Shown: positions 23,229 to 36,949 of the stretch, one piece after another
How positions within the stretch are numbered: the first letter of the stretch is position 1
How the letters are laid out: every line of letters begins with the position of its first letter
From: Latrodectus hesperus
Taxonomy: Eukaryota; Arthropoda; Arachnida; Araneae; Theridiidae
Direction: 5' to 3'
Assembly (NCBI GenBank): GCA_037975125.1
Contig: CM075858.1
Coordinates: 67,122,140-67,186,139, forward strand
Length of the DNA: 64,000 nt
The notes under the pieces: generated by a model
What the model was told of the DNA's origin: nothing
Database searches by the model: none
What the model saw: the letters and a program-made list of their open reading frames with translations, nothing else
Position numbers and translations under genes: made by a program

Positions 23229-25721
23229 GTAAGCAAATATTTTATAAGTATATTTTAAAACGTAAAAACAGATAAATGCTTAAATATGTTAAATCAATAT
23301 TAAACCAATTCTATGATATATTTTCTGCAATGTAAATTTGTAATTGTTAGCAAACATAAGATGATTCAAATTTATAAAAATACAGAAATTTATTTAATAA
23401 TCAAACATGAATTTTAAATTTGAATAATAATAGTGGGAGTATACTTATTGATATTCACCGTAACATTCTTTTCACTGTCTTTTTTATTAGATCTAAAATT
23501 TTATTTTTCCATAACTATTAATATTTAAACTTGAAATCACCAATTAATGCACATTATGATATCTTAACTGCGTTTTCCAATGAAAACTTAATTTTATTCT
23601 CAAAATTAGATTTTATTCAACATTTTTTAATTTCATTTAATAATAAAATACGAATTTTCTTTTTATGAAATATTTCATAAAAATGCTTAATCAGTAAAGT
23701 TTTAAATCAAAGCTTCCTATATCCAAGAGATAAGAAGCTTGATAAGAAGGTAGCAAAACTACTAGGTTCCAGACACTAAAAGGAAAATCTTCTCCTATTC
23801 TAGAAATTCTATTCAAAGTAAAAAATTTAATCATTGTAGTCTGAATCCTAAATAAATAGGAATGTTTGATGAATGTTATCCTTCAAAAAAGGTTAATATT
23901 TTTTAAACAGTAATTTCCAACAGATTCCAGATAAATCTCGTTAAAAGTAGATTGAAGTTTAAAAGGTTCTCTATATTATAGTATGCATTTATCAATGGTC
24001 AATGGTAAAATTAAGAAAAAGTACGAACAAGAATAGTTCAAACTGAAAAAAAAACATAAATGTTATTTTTCTTCTAGGTATATTACATTCTATCAAATTT
24101 TAAGTGTTTTATATGAAACTAATAGTGTAATGATTATATTGTATGCTACATATTATAAGAAATAAATGCAAAAGAAAGTTCGTTAAAAAATCTTTCCAAA
24201 AGAGAACTACATAAAAAAAATATTGGGAACACCAGTTTTCCTGAAGACATATCTTAAACATTCTTTTGTGCTTCGAATTTATGTAGATGCTTTCTAAATA
24301 AATTTCATTCATATTTGCTCAGAATTCATGACAGTTTTGCTAACATTTCCTTTAAGCAAAATAACAATGCAGAAATTGAATGGAAGAAGCTAATGATCTT
24401 TTCCCTAGTCCCAAAATAAATATAGAGGTCCACTTTGAAACAATATTATAGTATATTGTTTAATATAGAGAACCTTAAAAATAATACTTTTTTTACTATT
24501 AAAATATTTTTAAATATTCTAATCTTAAATCAAGTTTTTAGATAACGCAAATCAAATGATCCAGACAATGCAAATAGTTTTAGAAACGTATCACTGTGAT
24601 TCTAAATAAACAACACAACATAACGTTTATATTGTGTTTACTATGACACTTAGACAAGCCAAGCTCACTTTACCGACGGATAAGGGAATTTAGGTCAGTA
24701 AGGTGCATCTTTTGTTTAACCAGAGCATCACGAAAGTGAAAGTACTACTTTGTTCTAAGTACTCCACAACCAGAGCACCACCAGAGGATTCCCTCCCTAT
24801 ATTTTGACATTTTTCTGGAAGGGGTGACTTTCTCCAGACCATTACAACCATGGTAACTGCTCCATGACCGACCACAGGACTTTCGATTCCACAGATTAAA
24901 CGAGCGAGTATATCTCATGTACTCGTTTGGTCTTTGGCGGGATTGGGAATCAAACCCTACCCTATCGGACGGAAGGTCAATACATAGCATTTATAATTAC
25001 TTATAGGACAAATATGAATGAGCTACGAAACCCTCACTAAAGATCAATGTTTTTCTTCTAATCTAATGGTATTTGTATTAATTTTTAGTCTATGAATATT
25101 TGTTTTGATATAGTATTCCACAAGCTTCAACAAGAAAATAACTTAAATATACAATTTCTTATTTAAAATAATCAAGTCAATATTTTCCTAAGAATTCATA
25201 TAGTAACTTTAGTTGAAAAATTACAGGAGAAAATAATATCTGAATATAAATAAATGGCATAAAATGTAGCAACAAATTCCACATTTTAGACTTTTTTCAA
25301 TTTTGACTAAATCAAGCAAAAGATACATATAATTTTCATACTTATATTAGAATTTCAATATTCTTCTAACAAAAAAATGTGTCTAAAAACTTAAGAATAA
25401 TTTTTTTACATTTAATAGAAATTTTTGTGATGATATAAATTGTTATTTAATTGATAGTTTGAATCGATTAAAATACTATAAACGAAATTTTATATATTAA
25501 GATCCCTTCATATAATCAATAAATTCAATTTAACTGCTAGTATTGTGATGTATACAATAAAAAAGATTTAAAATAAAAATGCATTTTATCATAATAAAAT
25601 GCTGACACTTTTGATGTTATATACATCCAGGTTTTTTATAAATGGTTTATCTAATGTATTGCAAAGTATAGTAAATTGATGTCCCAATTATTAATATAAA
25701 TATGCATTTTTTTCTTTTTAG
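23229..25721 (+). other. Intron (2.5 kb)
   Basis: Contains a minus-strand SINE-like repeat at 24600-24990. At 24077 a good pyrimidine tract with AG is directly followed by GTATAT, a possible zero-length recursive splice site. Otherwise AT-rich without signals. Confidence 0.6.
24600..24990 (-). repeat. SINE-like dispersed repeat, minus strand
   Basis: The reverse complement of 24600-24750 resembles 47130-47265 (both carry the order: TACTTTCAC, GGTGCTCTG-like, GAGCTTGG, TGTCCAAGTGTCAT, then an AACAACA-rich tail). GC content is well above its surroundings. Same family in opposite orientation. Confidence 0.65.
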
Positions 25722-25766
25722 AAGAGAATAAGGGACCAGAACTCCCCAAATTTAAAAGACTACGAG
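25722..25766 (+). CDS. Linker micro-exon (45 nt)
   Basis: Acceptor TTTCTTTTTAG, donor GTAAGT. Encodes K-E-N-K-G-P-E-L-P-K-F-K-R-L-R, a strongly basic stretch that closes the HVH module zone. Whether KRLR serves as a protease site is unknown. Confidence 0.82.
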
Positions 25767-26383
25767 GTAAGTTTAATTAATGATTTAAAACTATACAAAC
25801 ATTCTAATTTTTATAATAGCTCTGTCGTGAAGCTAAATTAAAGTTGTACTTTTTACAGTTTTTTGTTGATTATTTCTATATTAAATTAGAGACACTTGAA
25901 GTTTATTATTCATTATAAAATGCAGATATTGAAAGAATAAAAACACTTTATATTTTCTTCATTCAACTAAATTATTCGGAAACCAAATATCTTCAGAAGA
26001 TATATAGTTTTTTACATTTCTTTAATTACTATCCTTTGATTTTTGATATCAAATTATAGCTGAAAATTCATTTCAATATTATTTTTTCAAGAATCGTTCA
26101 AACTGAGGTTGTTGAATACAGTTATAGATATATAACGGCATATTACAATAGATATCATTTTTCATTGTTTTCAATACAAATACAAAACTTTAAATTTTAT
26201 ACATGCTTTTTTGCTGCTTCTACTTTCTTCAGACTTTTAAAATGCTCATTTATTCAAATTCAATATTTAATATATGGGCTTCTATGGCATAAAATAATGA
26301 AAGACTAATTTTCTAATACATTGAAGAAATTAAAAATTAGAATAAAATAAATACAAGTAGACTAATATCTACTCAAATTGCAG

Positions 26384-26419
26384 CGTACGCAATCATGGCA
26401 ATTTGCGCAATTTCAATCA
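26384..26419 (+). CDS. Candidate 36-nt hydrophobic module exon
   Basis: Acceptor AAATTGCAG, donor GTAAAT, 36 nt, phase-1 symmetric and open: A-Y-A-I-M-A-I-C-A-I-S-I. The size equals the 12-residue modules but the sequence is hydrophobic. The pyrimidine tract is weak and the donor only fair, so it may be an alternative or decayed exon. Confidence 0.45.
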
Positions 26420-26713
26420 GTAAATATATTTCTTTAATTATTTTGAGCATATTTTCTTTAATTATTTTGAGCAACATTTTAGCAACATTCAACATTTAGT
26501 TATATTCAAAATTTTTCATTTCAACTTAAAATTTTTATATCTAAATATATGCTTGACAACATTGAGTGAATATTTAATAATTTTGCTGTAGCTGAGTTAC
26601 TTTTATTTTAAAATTAATGGGAAAAAAATTTGCATGTAGAAACCTAAACATGAAAAGATCCCTAGTAAAAACGTAGGTGCGTTAGAAAATGAATATATAT
26701 GCATTTGTATATA

Positions 26714-27042
<329 letters not shown>

Positions 27043-27217
27043 GACATCATTCCCAATGAAATTTTGCATATGAGAAAGGAAAAAATATAAAACTTTAACA
27101 TTTGCTGTTGCAATAATAAATTCGATGGATACTGATCATAAGAAGTTAGTTAATTGATTAAGTCTTTATTTTTCAACTATGAAATTTTTTTAAAAAATAC
27201 TTTTTTATTTATTATAG

Positions 27218-27232
27218 GCGAAGACTGTAACA
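27218..27232 (+). CDS. 15-nt micro-exon
   Basis: Acceptor TTATTATAG, donor GTAAGT. Encodes G-E-D-C-N; one of only two Cys seen in the supported exons. Confidence 0.7.
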
Positions 27233-27339
27233 GTAAGTAATATATTTAATGTATAGTTTATATATAAGTTAATTTAATGTATAGTTTTTCATGATAAGTA
27301 TGATTTTTGACATTTAAATTTCAATATTTAATATTTTAG

Positions 27340-27354
27340 GAGGCTTGATCGACA
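27340..27354 (+). CDS. 15-nt micro-exon
   Basis: Acceptor AATATTTTAG, donor GTAAGT, after an intron of 107 nt. Encodes R-G-L-I-D. Confidence 0.75.
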
Positions 27355-29185
27355 GTAAGTATCATTTTATTTCATTTTTATGACATATACGAGTCATTAC
27401 TAAGTCTATTACTTTTATATGGCTGTTACTAAGTCAATGCATATAAAACTTGAAAGGATTGTAAACGTTTGTATGAGTTAAACATGTTAAAATATTTTAT
27501 TATAAAAATTCCATTTCGTGAAATTTACCAAGAAAGATCATAAAGATTAATGTTAATTGGTATCGAACTTTTTAATGCCTAGCTATGTTATAAAGCCTAA
27601 ATAAAATAAATATAATGAATAATATAATCTTTCAACTAATACTTTAAAAAAATTGTGTAGCATAGACAAGCATCACAGTCAAACAATAATAAATATTTCA
27701 TCAATTGTTCAAACTGCGTGTTTGTGATGATATGTCATGGGTAATGCTACTCGCCTCATTGACTTGATTCACGTGTGCCCACTGGGTAACGATAAATGAG
27801 TAACTGTTTCCAGCTTTGTTGTGGTGAAGGGTCAGTCCCTCAATGCCCGCCGTTGTTAAAAAAAATTGTTCAAACCAATTCATAGTTTGTGCAAGTTGAA
27901 TTTGGTGAGGCTTTTTGAAGCATAAAATGTTAACTTTAAAACAAACTATTAAATGGAATTCATTTGTAAAAATTATAACAATTTTATCCCCAAATCATTG
28001 ATTCTTTGGGGAAAAATTCCTCCACATCATTTACTTTATTAGAGAAGAATTCTGTAAAATATAAATATAACATAAAGAAATTTTTACTTTATAACTTAAA
28101 CTCCATAAATTTATAGATACTATGTAGGAAAAATATTTCTAGAATCTGATAATGTGATTTGAAAGAAATACGTCTCTTTCTAACCAATTCTATATTTTTT
28201 GGATATTTACCGAATTTATTCTTTTTATAATTAGAACACTATCAAGAAGAATCTGATAATGTAATGCATTTGAAAAAAATACGCCTCTTTCTTATTCTCT
28301 ATTTTTTTAACATTTATGGAATTTATTCTTTGAATAATTGAAACACTATTAAGAATCTGAATTGTTAGTTATTGACTATTATAGGATTGTTATAGATGGA
28401 ATTTTTAATTATAAATTATTTTATGACTGAGAAATTTAAATTTAATCAACCTTTTTTAATGCATTTTATTTTTAAACATTTTGGTATCTACTTTCTTCAA
28501 TGCAATTTATTATATGAATTCCCAAATTTTATTCCTAGTGGGTTGCGCAAACTATATTGGAAGTGATTCCAAATATGAAAATAATTTATCAGCATAGCTA
28601 TCAGAATGCATGATAAAACGATAATTTAAAGTGTATTTGAATTCTTAAAAAGCAAAATAAAAAACAAATCTTAAGCTCATAAACTTAAGAGTTGTTTCTT
28701 AGGAATTATATATTTCACTCTTTCAATGTAATAATAAAATGAAACTAGAGTATCCTTATGGTTTATATAATAGCTTATATAATTTGTAAATTATAGAAAT
28801 ATTAATTCTTTCTTCAATTTAGCAGTCTATATTGAAGATTATAGATTGTTAGATTTGAAAAAGAAATTAATTTTAATCCTTTTGTTTGTTTTAGCTATTA
28901 GTTTTAGTTTAAAAAGTATAATTTTTAAAAGTAAACCAGAATGTAACCTTGAAAAAGTTTTCTGTTCATCTCGCTGTAAATAAATTTATTTTACAGTGCA
29001 ATTATATACCATTTAAATGTGAGTTTAGTGAAATCATGTATATTTAATAGTCAATTATATTAAACAATATACGTTTTCTTTAAGAAAAAATGATACTTCA
29101 GTAATTAAGATATTATGAAAACTATTCATTAAAAATATGAAAATTTCAATAAGCATAAATCTAACTTAAAAATTTAAATTTTCAG
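27355..29185 (+). other. Intron (1.8 kb)
   Basis: Mostly AT-rich. A GC-richer block at about 27700-27890 with an unbroken minus-strand frame of 60 codons looks like an inserted repeat fragment, but I cannot name it. Confidence 0.5.
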
Positions 29186-29200
29186 AGGCTGCTCGTTTTG
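29186..29200 (+). CDS. 15-nt micro-exon
   Basis: Acceptor AATTTTCAG, donor GTAAGT. Encodes K-A-A-R-F. Perhaps the second half of a first, irregular 11-residue repeat with the preceding exon. Confidence 0.78.
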
Positions 29201-30253
29201 GTAAGTAATGATTTTTAAAGTGTAACACTGTAAATAAATATGAGTACTAATCAAACACAAACTTTACTATGTTATTCATTTTATCTTTAACTACCAAGCA
29301 TGCAGAAATTTTTAATGTACATGATTTACATAAAAAAGTAACTTTTCAATTTAAACATTCCATTCAAATACATGCTTTAAATATACAATAGTAGAGGATA
29401 AATGTAGTTTAAGAATGCATCTTATTTTTTGTTAGATAAAGTTTGGCTTTTAATAAAACTTTAAATCTTGAAGTTACAATATTGTTCACAGTTGATTAAT
29501 CAGTAACTTCTTGTGTTAACAAGAATTTGTAAGAAAGCTTTAGCTAGTTTTATGCCAAATGTAGCTAAAAGGTGTGGCAGTTAAGCTTTCTTTTATAAAA
29601 TATAAGTTTACTGCATTTGTTGTACATTTAATCTTTAATATATATAAACATACTGTTTCAAATTTTAATAATATTGTTAATATTTTGAAATAACTATTTT
29701 CGTTTCCATAATTTTACTTTTTATATATGTTTTTACATTTTATTTTTGAAAACATGTAGTTACATTTAGTAGGTAATTCCACATCTACTTATGGTTCTTT
29801 GCAAATTATGAAAAAATTGCTGTGAGAATCTCTTTAGCTTCAAATATATTTAATGCTTGTTTATAATAAAAAGGAAAATTAAAATGAGCATTATGTGTAA
29901 AATATATTTAACTAATTAAGGTAGATTATTTTGTAGGAAATGTATTTTAAAATGTATTAAACTGTGATGCACTTAATCATAAAAACATTAAAAAGAAATA
30001 CTGTCTACAGAAATGCTAATATCAAGCAATTAACGTTAATATCTGTAAAAGTGGTATGAAAATTAAACGCTTTATTCTTTTCAGTAATATATTTAAAATA
30101 TAATATAAATTTAACAATAAGTGATAATGAAAACAAACAATACCTTGAATTAATATTAAAAACCATGCTATTAAGTATATTTTTACTATTTATTTTTGAA
30201 CATGATAATTTTTTAACAATTCTGATACAATCAGTATATTATACATGAAACTA

Positions 30254-31662
30254 CACTACTGGTCATTAAATTTGCTACACCAAGAAGGAATGAAAATAAC
30301 AGAACGATATTTATTGGACACATACATTATAGTGGAAAGAACAAGTGATTAGATTTACAGGAAATTAGGGTGTATAGATCTTGATAAATCAGTACCCAGA
30401 AAAGCCACCTCTGGCTGCAATAACAGCATTTATCCGCCTTGGCATGGAGTCAAACAGAGATTGTATGGCATAAACGGGGATCTCAGTCCATGCAGCTTCA
30501 ACACTATGCCACAGTTCATCGACAGTAGTGGATGGAGTGTGATGGCGTGCCAATCGCTCGGCAACCAATGACCACACGTTCTCAATTGGTGACAGATCAG
30601 GAGAACGTGCTGGCCAGGGTAACAGTCGAACCTGTTCTGTAACAAGGAAGTTCAGAACAGTATGGGCAACATGCGGTTGTGCATTATCCTGTTGAAACAA
30701 AGCATTAGTTGGGCCTCAATAATAAGGCAGAGCCACGGGCCTTAACACATCGGAAATGAAACGGTTGCTGTTCAAAGTGCCGGTAATGCGAACAAGAGGT
30801 GATCGAGACGTGTATCCAATGGCACCCCATACCATCACTCCAGCAGATGGGCCAGTATGGCGATGTCCAATGCAAGCTGGCAATGCGCGTTCTCCACGAT
30901 GCCTCCAAACACGGATGCGGCCATCATGGTCCTCTATACAGAACCGAGATTCATCTGTAAAGATGACGTGATGCCATTCCCGCGTCCAAGTTCGTCGCTG
31001 ATCACACCATTGAAGGCGTTCTTGTCTGTGACGCAGCGTCAATGGTAGCCGAAGCCATGGTCACCGTGCAGACAATCCATGCTGCTGCAAACGTCGTCGA
31101 ACTATTCGAGCAGAAACTTGTAGCCTTGTAAATGACTCCATTTCTCGACTCAGGGTTCGTGACGTGGATGTACGATCCCTTGTGACCATGCGGATAAGAT
31201 GTCTGTCTTCTCTGCTGTTAGTGATGGGGGGTTCACTGAGATCCTGCATAACGTTCCGTATGATTGTCCTGAACCCATCGATTCCATATTCTGCCAACAG
31301 TCATGGGGTCTCGACCGACGCGAGCAGCAATATTGCGGTACGATAAACCGCAATCCCGGTAGGCTATAATCCTTCCTCGGTCAAAGTCAGACACGTGCTG
31401 ATAGGCATTTCTTCTTCTTACACGAGGCATTACAACAACTTTCTTTGCCGAAAGCAACGTTGAAACGGAAATTGAGTATGAGAAAACTGCTGTCAAATCT
31501 CTGGTTTTATACACATTATAGATGTCACTACTGTCGCCTGCTTTGTATGAATGCGTTGAAAATCTAATCATTTGCACATCACAGCAATTTCTACCTGTCA
31601 TGCAAATTTCACGTGTGTGGTGTGCCACTTTCCTGGTGTAGTAATTCTAATGGCCAGTAGTG
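30254..31662 (-). mobile_element. Tc1-like transposon, 1409 bp, inactive
   Basis: Ends are inverted repeats of about 35 bp (CACTACTGGYCATTA...CTACACCA) and TA lies at both flanks (30252 and 31663). The inside encodes a broken Tc1 transposase on the minus strand. Inserted in the intron between the exons at 29186 and 31843. Confidence 0.92.
30389..31430 (-). pseudogene. Tc1-like transposase, frameshifted
   Basis: Begins MPRVRRRNAYQHVSDFDRGR (helix-turn-helix), continues through IFTDESRF (first Asp), GVMVWGAIGY, FQQDNAQPHVAH (second Asp) and SPDLSPIENVW (acidic residue after PI), and ends ARGGFSGY. A frameshift lies between 31297 and 31233 and in-frame stops at about 31061 and 30716, so no active enzyme is expected. 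Confidence 0.92.
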
Positions 31663-31842
31663 TATATTTTCACGTTATAATATCCTCAAAAAATGGAAAT
31701 TATAATAAAACATACACAAACACACACACAACAAAAATATATATTTACTATTTCGTTTGAATATATGTAAATTAACATATATTATGGTATGTACCATTAA
31801 TTAATTGATCATTTTATCTTAACATATTTCGCTTTTATACAG

Positions 31843-31860
31843 CTGGACATACGCTTAATG
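31843..31860 (+). CDS. 18-nt micro-exon, hendecad first half
   Basis: Acceptor TTTTATACAG, donor GTAAGC. Encodes A-G-H-T-L-N. From here 18- and 15-nt exons alternate to the end of the gene. Confidence 0.8.
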
Positions 31861-32670
31861 GTAAGCATGTTTTTTTTAAATAATATAAGCTAATACTTAA
31901 AAATATTCTTAGACTTGAATTTAAAATAATTTTTATATTTTATTAGATATTTAGTAAATTTATTACAAAGTATTTATAACTATTGGATTGTTTATCGATT
32001 CTTGGGCTATATTTTGCTGATAAAGGACTGATTTGACAAAGGAATGAATTTAACATAGATTCTAAACTCCTAAAAATAAATACATTTCGAATAGGAATTG
32101 AGCAAATAAATTGTTAAACTGAATGCCAGAGAAATAAACATAAAGCAGCAAGCTCAATGTAACAGAGATATAAATTGATAATATAATACGAGATCTTTGT
32201 ACATGTAATTTCTTCATATGAGGAATGTTTATGATATTTTAAAAATGCACTAAGATAAAAAATGTACTACCATAATTTTAAATTGTACATGTTAAGATAA
32301 TTATCAAAAGAAGTTAAAATTTTATTTTCCAATAAATATTGATATGAAGTTCACCTAAGTAGTTTTTTATATTTCATTTCAATAATATAATTCCCACAGC
32401 ATGTTTTAAGACATATTTCACACCACAAACAGCTGCATGCTTAAAAACATTTAACATACACTTGTCACGTCAATACATCTATTAGATTTGTGAAATTGTA
32501 AATGTTGAACGTATCAAAAACTAAACTTTATTAAATGCTTTTTAATTTTTAACATTTAAATGTAAGTTTAAAATATTAGCAATTTTAGGAAAAACTTTAT
32601 TAATTTACATTTTACTAATAATAAAATGTGGGCTTTTAAAAATAGGTAATAATGTTTAAAAATGTATACG

Positions 32671-33994
32671 GACTGTCTCTTGATAAACACCCAAAATATT
32701 TGGGTTTTGTGTTAGACTCTGAAATACTGGGAAATAAACATATCGATCATCTCGTGCTGAAGGCGAGAAAACGACTCAGCATCTTACTGTATACTTCTGA
32801 GCGAGATTGGGGCGCTGACGCTGGGACCCTTAGAAACACGTATATCTCATTAATCAGACCAATCTTGGAGTATGGCCTTCCAATTTACTGTAGTGCCTCA
32901 GATACAAATCTTCAGAAACTTGAAAAGGTCCAGCTGAGCTCGGACCATCACTGGGCTTAGAAACTCATGTCCCAGGGAAATTGTGCTTTTTGAAGCAGAC
33001 TTACAGCCCTTAAGTCATAGGAAACGTGCTTGCCTAACAAAATACTACAACAAACTTAGCGCTCTAGGCTCACAAAATCGCACCTCTAACTACTTTAAAA
33101 ACTGGTGTAACAATCAGAGGCTTAAGAGAAACAGTCCCTTCAGCCAAGTGGCTTTCTTTAATCTTGTCGATGATACAGTGGAACCACATCACATATCACA
33201 GTGTCTTAGCCCGGTGGACGATTTGGACGGTGTCTTCTTTCATTTCGAATTACCAGTACATGTGAATAAACAAACAGACCTTCCTGTCTATTTGAGAAAA
33301 TTGGCCCTTGAGAAAATTGGAGAGATTCCACTTGATGCTGTTCAAGTCTACACAGACGGCAGTAGAGATGACTTTTTCCGGTCCAGCAGTGGTATTTTCG
33401 TCAAATTTCAAGACCATGACTTAAAGCTTCAGAGGAGAAATCCCGATCACTGCTCGGTTTTTCGCAGTGAACTTATAGCCATTGATAAGGCCCTTGAGGT
33501 TTTTTCATCTCTTCCTTATGAAAAGGAGGTTTGGATTCTGTGCAATTGGCAATGTATTAGAGACAATGTGACAATAGTTAACAAGTTAAAACGGCTTTCC
33601 CTATCTCATCAGATTCATCTGCAGTGGATTCCTTCCCACGTCGATATTGAGGGAAATGAAATTGCGGATGCTCTAGCGAAAACTGGTGCTGGCGAGGCCT
33701 CCGATAATTTAGCTCCTCTCACTTTCACGAAGATTCACTCCAGATAAAAAATTAAGAACAGGATGACTTGGATTGTCCCTCCGGTACATCGCCCGATTTC
33801 GAAGTGGACATCTTAAAACCCTAAAATTTTCTGAAGGTTCCGGAACCTTTGAAACATGTACCAACTGCTCTACCGAGCAGGCTTCACCTGAACATGTCCT
33901 TGAGTGCCTGGGGCTCTCCAGGCAGGACTTGGTTGACGACCCTCTTCTGGTTTTGGATTATTGTAGAGTGTACAACGTCATGGACCTGGTCTAG
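32671..33994 (+). pseudogene. Retrotransposon ORF2 C-terminal region with RNase H
   Basis: Reads LDKHPKYLGFVLD and YGLPIYCSAS (reverse transcriptase thumb region), then an RNase H domain with YTDGSR (Asp), SELIAIDKAL (Glu), and WIPSHVDIEGNEIADALAK, followed by a cysteine-rich end CTNCSTEQASPEHVLEC. The expected third acidic site (SDS-like) reads CNW, so the catalytic Asp appears lost. One frameshift near 32940, a stop at 33745 and a further shift near 33770 break the frame. Confidence 0.88.
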
Positions 33995-34036
33995 CACTGC
34001 TGGCTTTTGGAGGCATGCAACAACAACAACAAAAAG
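32671..34036 (+). mobile_element. 5'-truncated non-LTR retrotransposon insertion
   Basis: A 7-bp direct repeat GTATACG (32664-32670 and 34037-34043) brackets the insert, and the 3' end is a CAACAACAAC-A tail. The content is the C-terminal part of ORF2 with RNase H, so it is a target-primed copy truncated at its 5' end. It lies in the intron between micro-exons at 31843 and 34460. Confidence 0.85.
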
Positions 34037-34182
34037 GTATACGTATTACATGGATATTTAAATAAGCATCAAACATTCCTTATTAGATTCTAACTAATGA
34101 ATGGAATTTCTATTTTATCTTTATGATGATTGTTGAGCAATTTGAATCATTAAAGTTTAGCAAATTTTGATGCTCAAATATA

Positions 34183-34417
<235 letters not shown>

Positions 34418-34459
34418 TGTTTTTTTTGATACTCTCATGATTTTTCTAATTCTTTTTAG

Positions 34460-34474
34460 ATGCTGCTAGCGGAC
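34460..34474 (+). CDS. 15-nt micro-exon, hendecad second half
   Basis: Acceptor TTCTTTTTAG, donor GTAAGT. Encodes D-A-A-S-G. Twelve of 15 bases equal the exon at 45562 (D-A-A-C-G), showing duplication across 11 kb. Confidence 0.85.
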
Positions 34475-35009
34475 GTAAGTATTTTATTGTATTATGATTA
34501 ATAAATTTACTTAAAATTTATATTTTTATTTCCTTAAACTAATCAACTAATCTATGTTTCTCAAAAGCTGTTACAATTTTTTACTTAGGAATGGCATCTT
34601 GTTTGAAACACAGAACTTATAAAAATTTATTGAGAAAATTTTAATATTTAAATTCGTTTATTAAATAACAATATATCATCAGATTAAGGAATTTAATATA
34701 ATATATGACTTTCATATATATTATTTACATAAACATTTTAAATCTCATATTATTATTTCATATACATATAATCGGAGAAAAAAAGTATTATCTTAAAAGA
34801 AATTTGAGTCTCTTTAGCAGAAACAAAATCACAGATAAAATTTAAGATAATTTAAAAGAAAATAAACTAACAAAGAATAACTTTCATTTAAAAATATATA
34901 TTTAATAATAAATGGAAATAAAAGCAAGATGAAAATTTTGAAACTATCGGAACTGTAATATCTTTGGTTCTATCATGTAATATACAATTTATTAATTTAA
35001 AATTTAATA

Positions 35010-35148
<139 letters not shown>

Positions 35149-35799
35149 ATATGGAACACTTCGACACTTAAAAATTAGATAAAAATATAAGCAAGGCTAA
35201 GACATATGTGCAGAGAGAGGATTTGTTTTTCTAGTTTCATTCGAATGGGGGCAATGTTTTTCTTTCCTAATTATATTATTACACATCGGAAATTTTCCAC
35301 ACAGTTTAAATGCCTTTTCTTTGTCATCTGCGTTGATAATTTACAAGAAAGGTATTGTAACTAAGAAAGGTAAGGAAGAACTATTGTATTAATATGTAAA
35401 AAAATCTATGGATTTGATTTTGAAAGTGCTAATACTCATCTTATTAACAATGAAAAATGCTCACTTATTAAAATGATAATAATGTCTTTACCATTGAATG
35501 CGACTATTATGAATCACTTTCAACTATAAGAATTAGGAATACATACTCTCCTGAAGTTCAATATTTATTAAATATAATCAAAAATTGCTTAAATACTTGC
35601 CTAATGTGTCTTGTATTTTCGTGAATTAAGACAGTCGATAATATGTAAATATTTGCAGTATCTAAAATTGCTGGTTGATTTGACAACTTTTTTTGACACA
35701 ATTATAAAAAAATTATTACTTTTCTTCTTGTTTAAGTATATATACTAGTAATTTAAACAATCTTATAACAAAAATACATAATTTAAAGTGACTTCTCCA

Positions 35800-36085
35800 A
35801 GCTGCTGTTGTTGTCGTGTGCCAGCTAGGCTGGCATTATGGGTTGCGCTGCTCCATTTTTCCAACTGAACCATATTTAGGTGTGGAGTCTGACTTCCTCA
35901 GTACACACATGCCATAGGTACCCGTTTATAGGGTATGCCACCGTTCACAACCTATTTATACAAGGAAAGGACAAAGACCGGATAGATAAAGTTGATCCAT
36001 ACCTGAACCAGGATTCGAACTCAGGACCTCCCTATTCTCTGTCAGGCATGCTGGCCGCCAGGCAAGTTGGGTGGCACTTCTACAT
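35800..36085 (-). repeat. tRNA-derived SINE-like repeat
   Basis: GC-richer block. The minus strand contains GAGTTCGAATCCTGG, matching the tRNA/Pol III box B, with a box A-like GGCGGCCAGCATGCC upstream. A CAACAACAGCAG-like tail at the far end fits a SINE. Confidence 0.65.
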
Positions 36086-36931
36086 GTTATATAGTTTATA
36101 TGAATTCTTATTTCCTAATCCAATTATAAAAATTTTAGTTTATCAACTTAGTAAATTATTAGTTTATTAATTTGCAGTTTCAAATATGGGTTTAAGAAGC
36201 AATGAGTTGAAATAAAATTTGAAATTAATATTATAATGTGCAAATTGTTACATTGCGGTTTTTCAAGTTCCTGTCATTTGGTTCAAACATAAGGATTTGA
36301 ATTTATGAATTTGGAAAACATTTCAAAATGCAGCAATATTATTTATTATTTAAAACTTCGAATTATTTAAAACTTCGAAACTTCGAATATAATTTATAAA
36401 TCTGTGCTTCTTACTATGCAGCTTGCATCAAAAAAATTCTTTTTATACAATTTTTACATAAGTTTTGTTGTTGATAATATTTATTAAAAAAGTGAAACGA
36501 ATAAGAATTTCTTTAAGAACCACTACAAATTTAAATATATTTTTAAAAAATTGAATTTCATTTTCAGAAATTATGCAACTTCCTTCTACATTTTAAAAAT
36601 AATTAATAATTTTTTAATAAATATTTAATCTATTTGCTATCACTACATGATGCAATTGTTAGAATATAATAAAATCTCTAATATGTGTTTATGTTTGAAT
36701 GTATATATATTTATGTAATATGTTTGGAAAGTCAGGAAAACTAATCACACAATAATTGTTTATGATTATAAACAAATATCTTCTATAAATTTTAATTATC
36801 ATCATTTTTTTATTAAATTGAATTATTTTCTTTCAAACTTTTTGTATTCACATGTTCTAATAATTTTGCATTTTGTAAGTATTTGATTTTCAGTATTAAA
36901 TAACATCTTTCGTTTCTTGTTTTATATTTAG

Positions 36932-36949
36932 TTGAAAACCTTGTTAGTC
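36932..36949 (+). CDS. 18-nt micro-exon, hendecad first half
   Basis: Acceptor TATATTTAG, donor GTAAGT. Encodes L-E-N-L-V-S; the Leu codon is completed by the C from the exon at 34460. Confidence 0.85.

Noticed and set aside
35880..36170. 96-codon plus-strand frame
   Set aside because: Lies in a SINE-like repeat with a box B on the other strand; no coding evidence.
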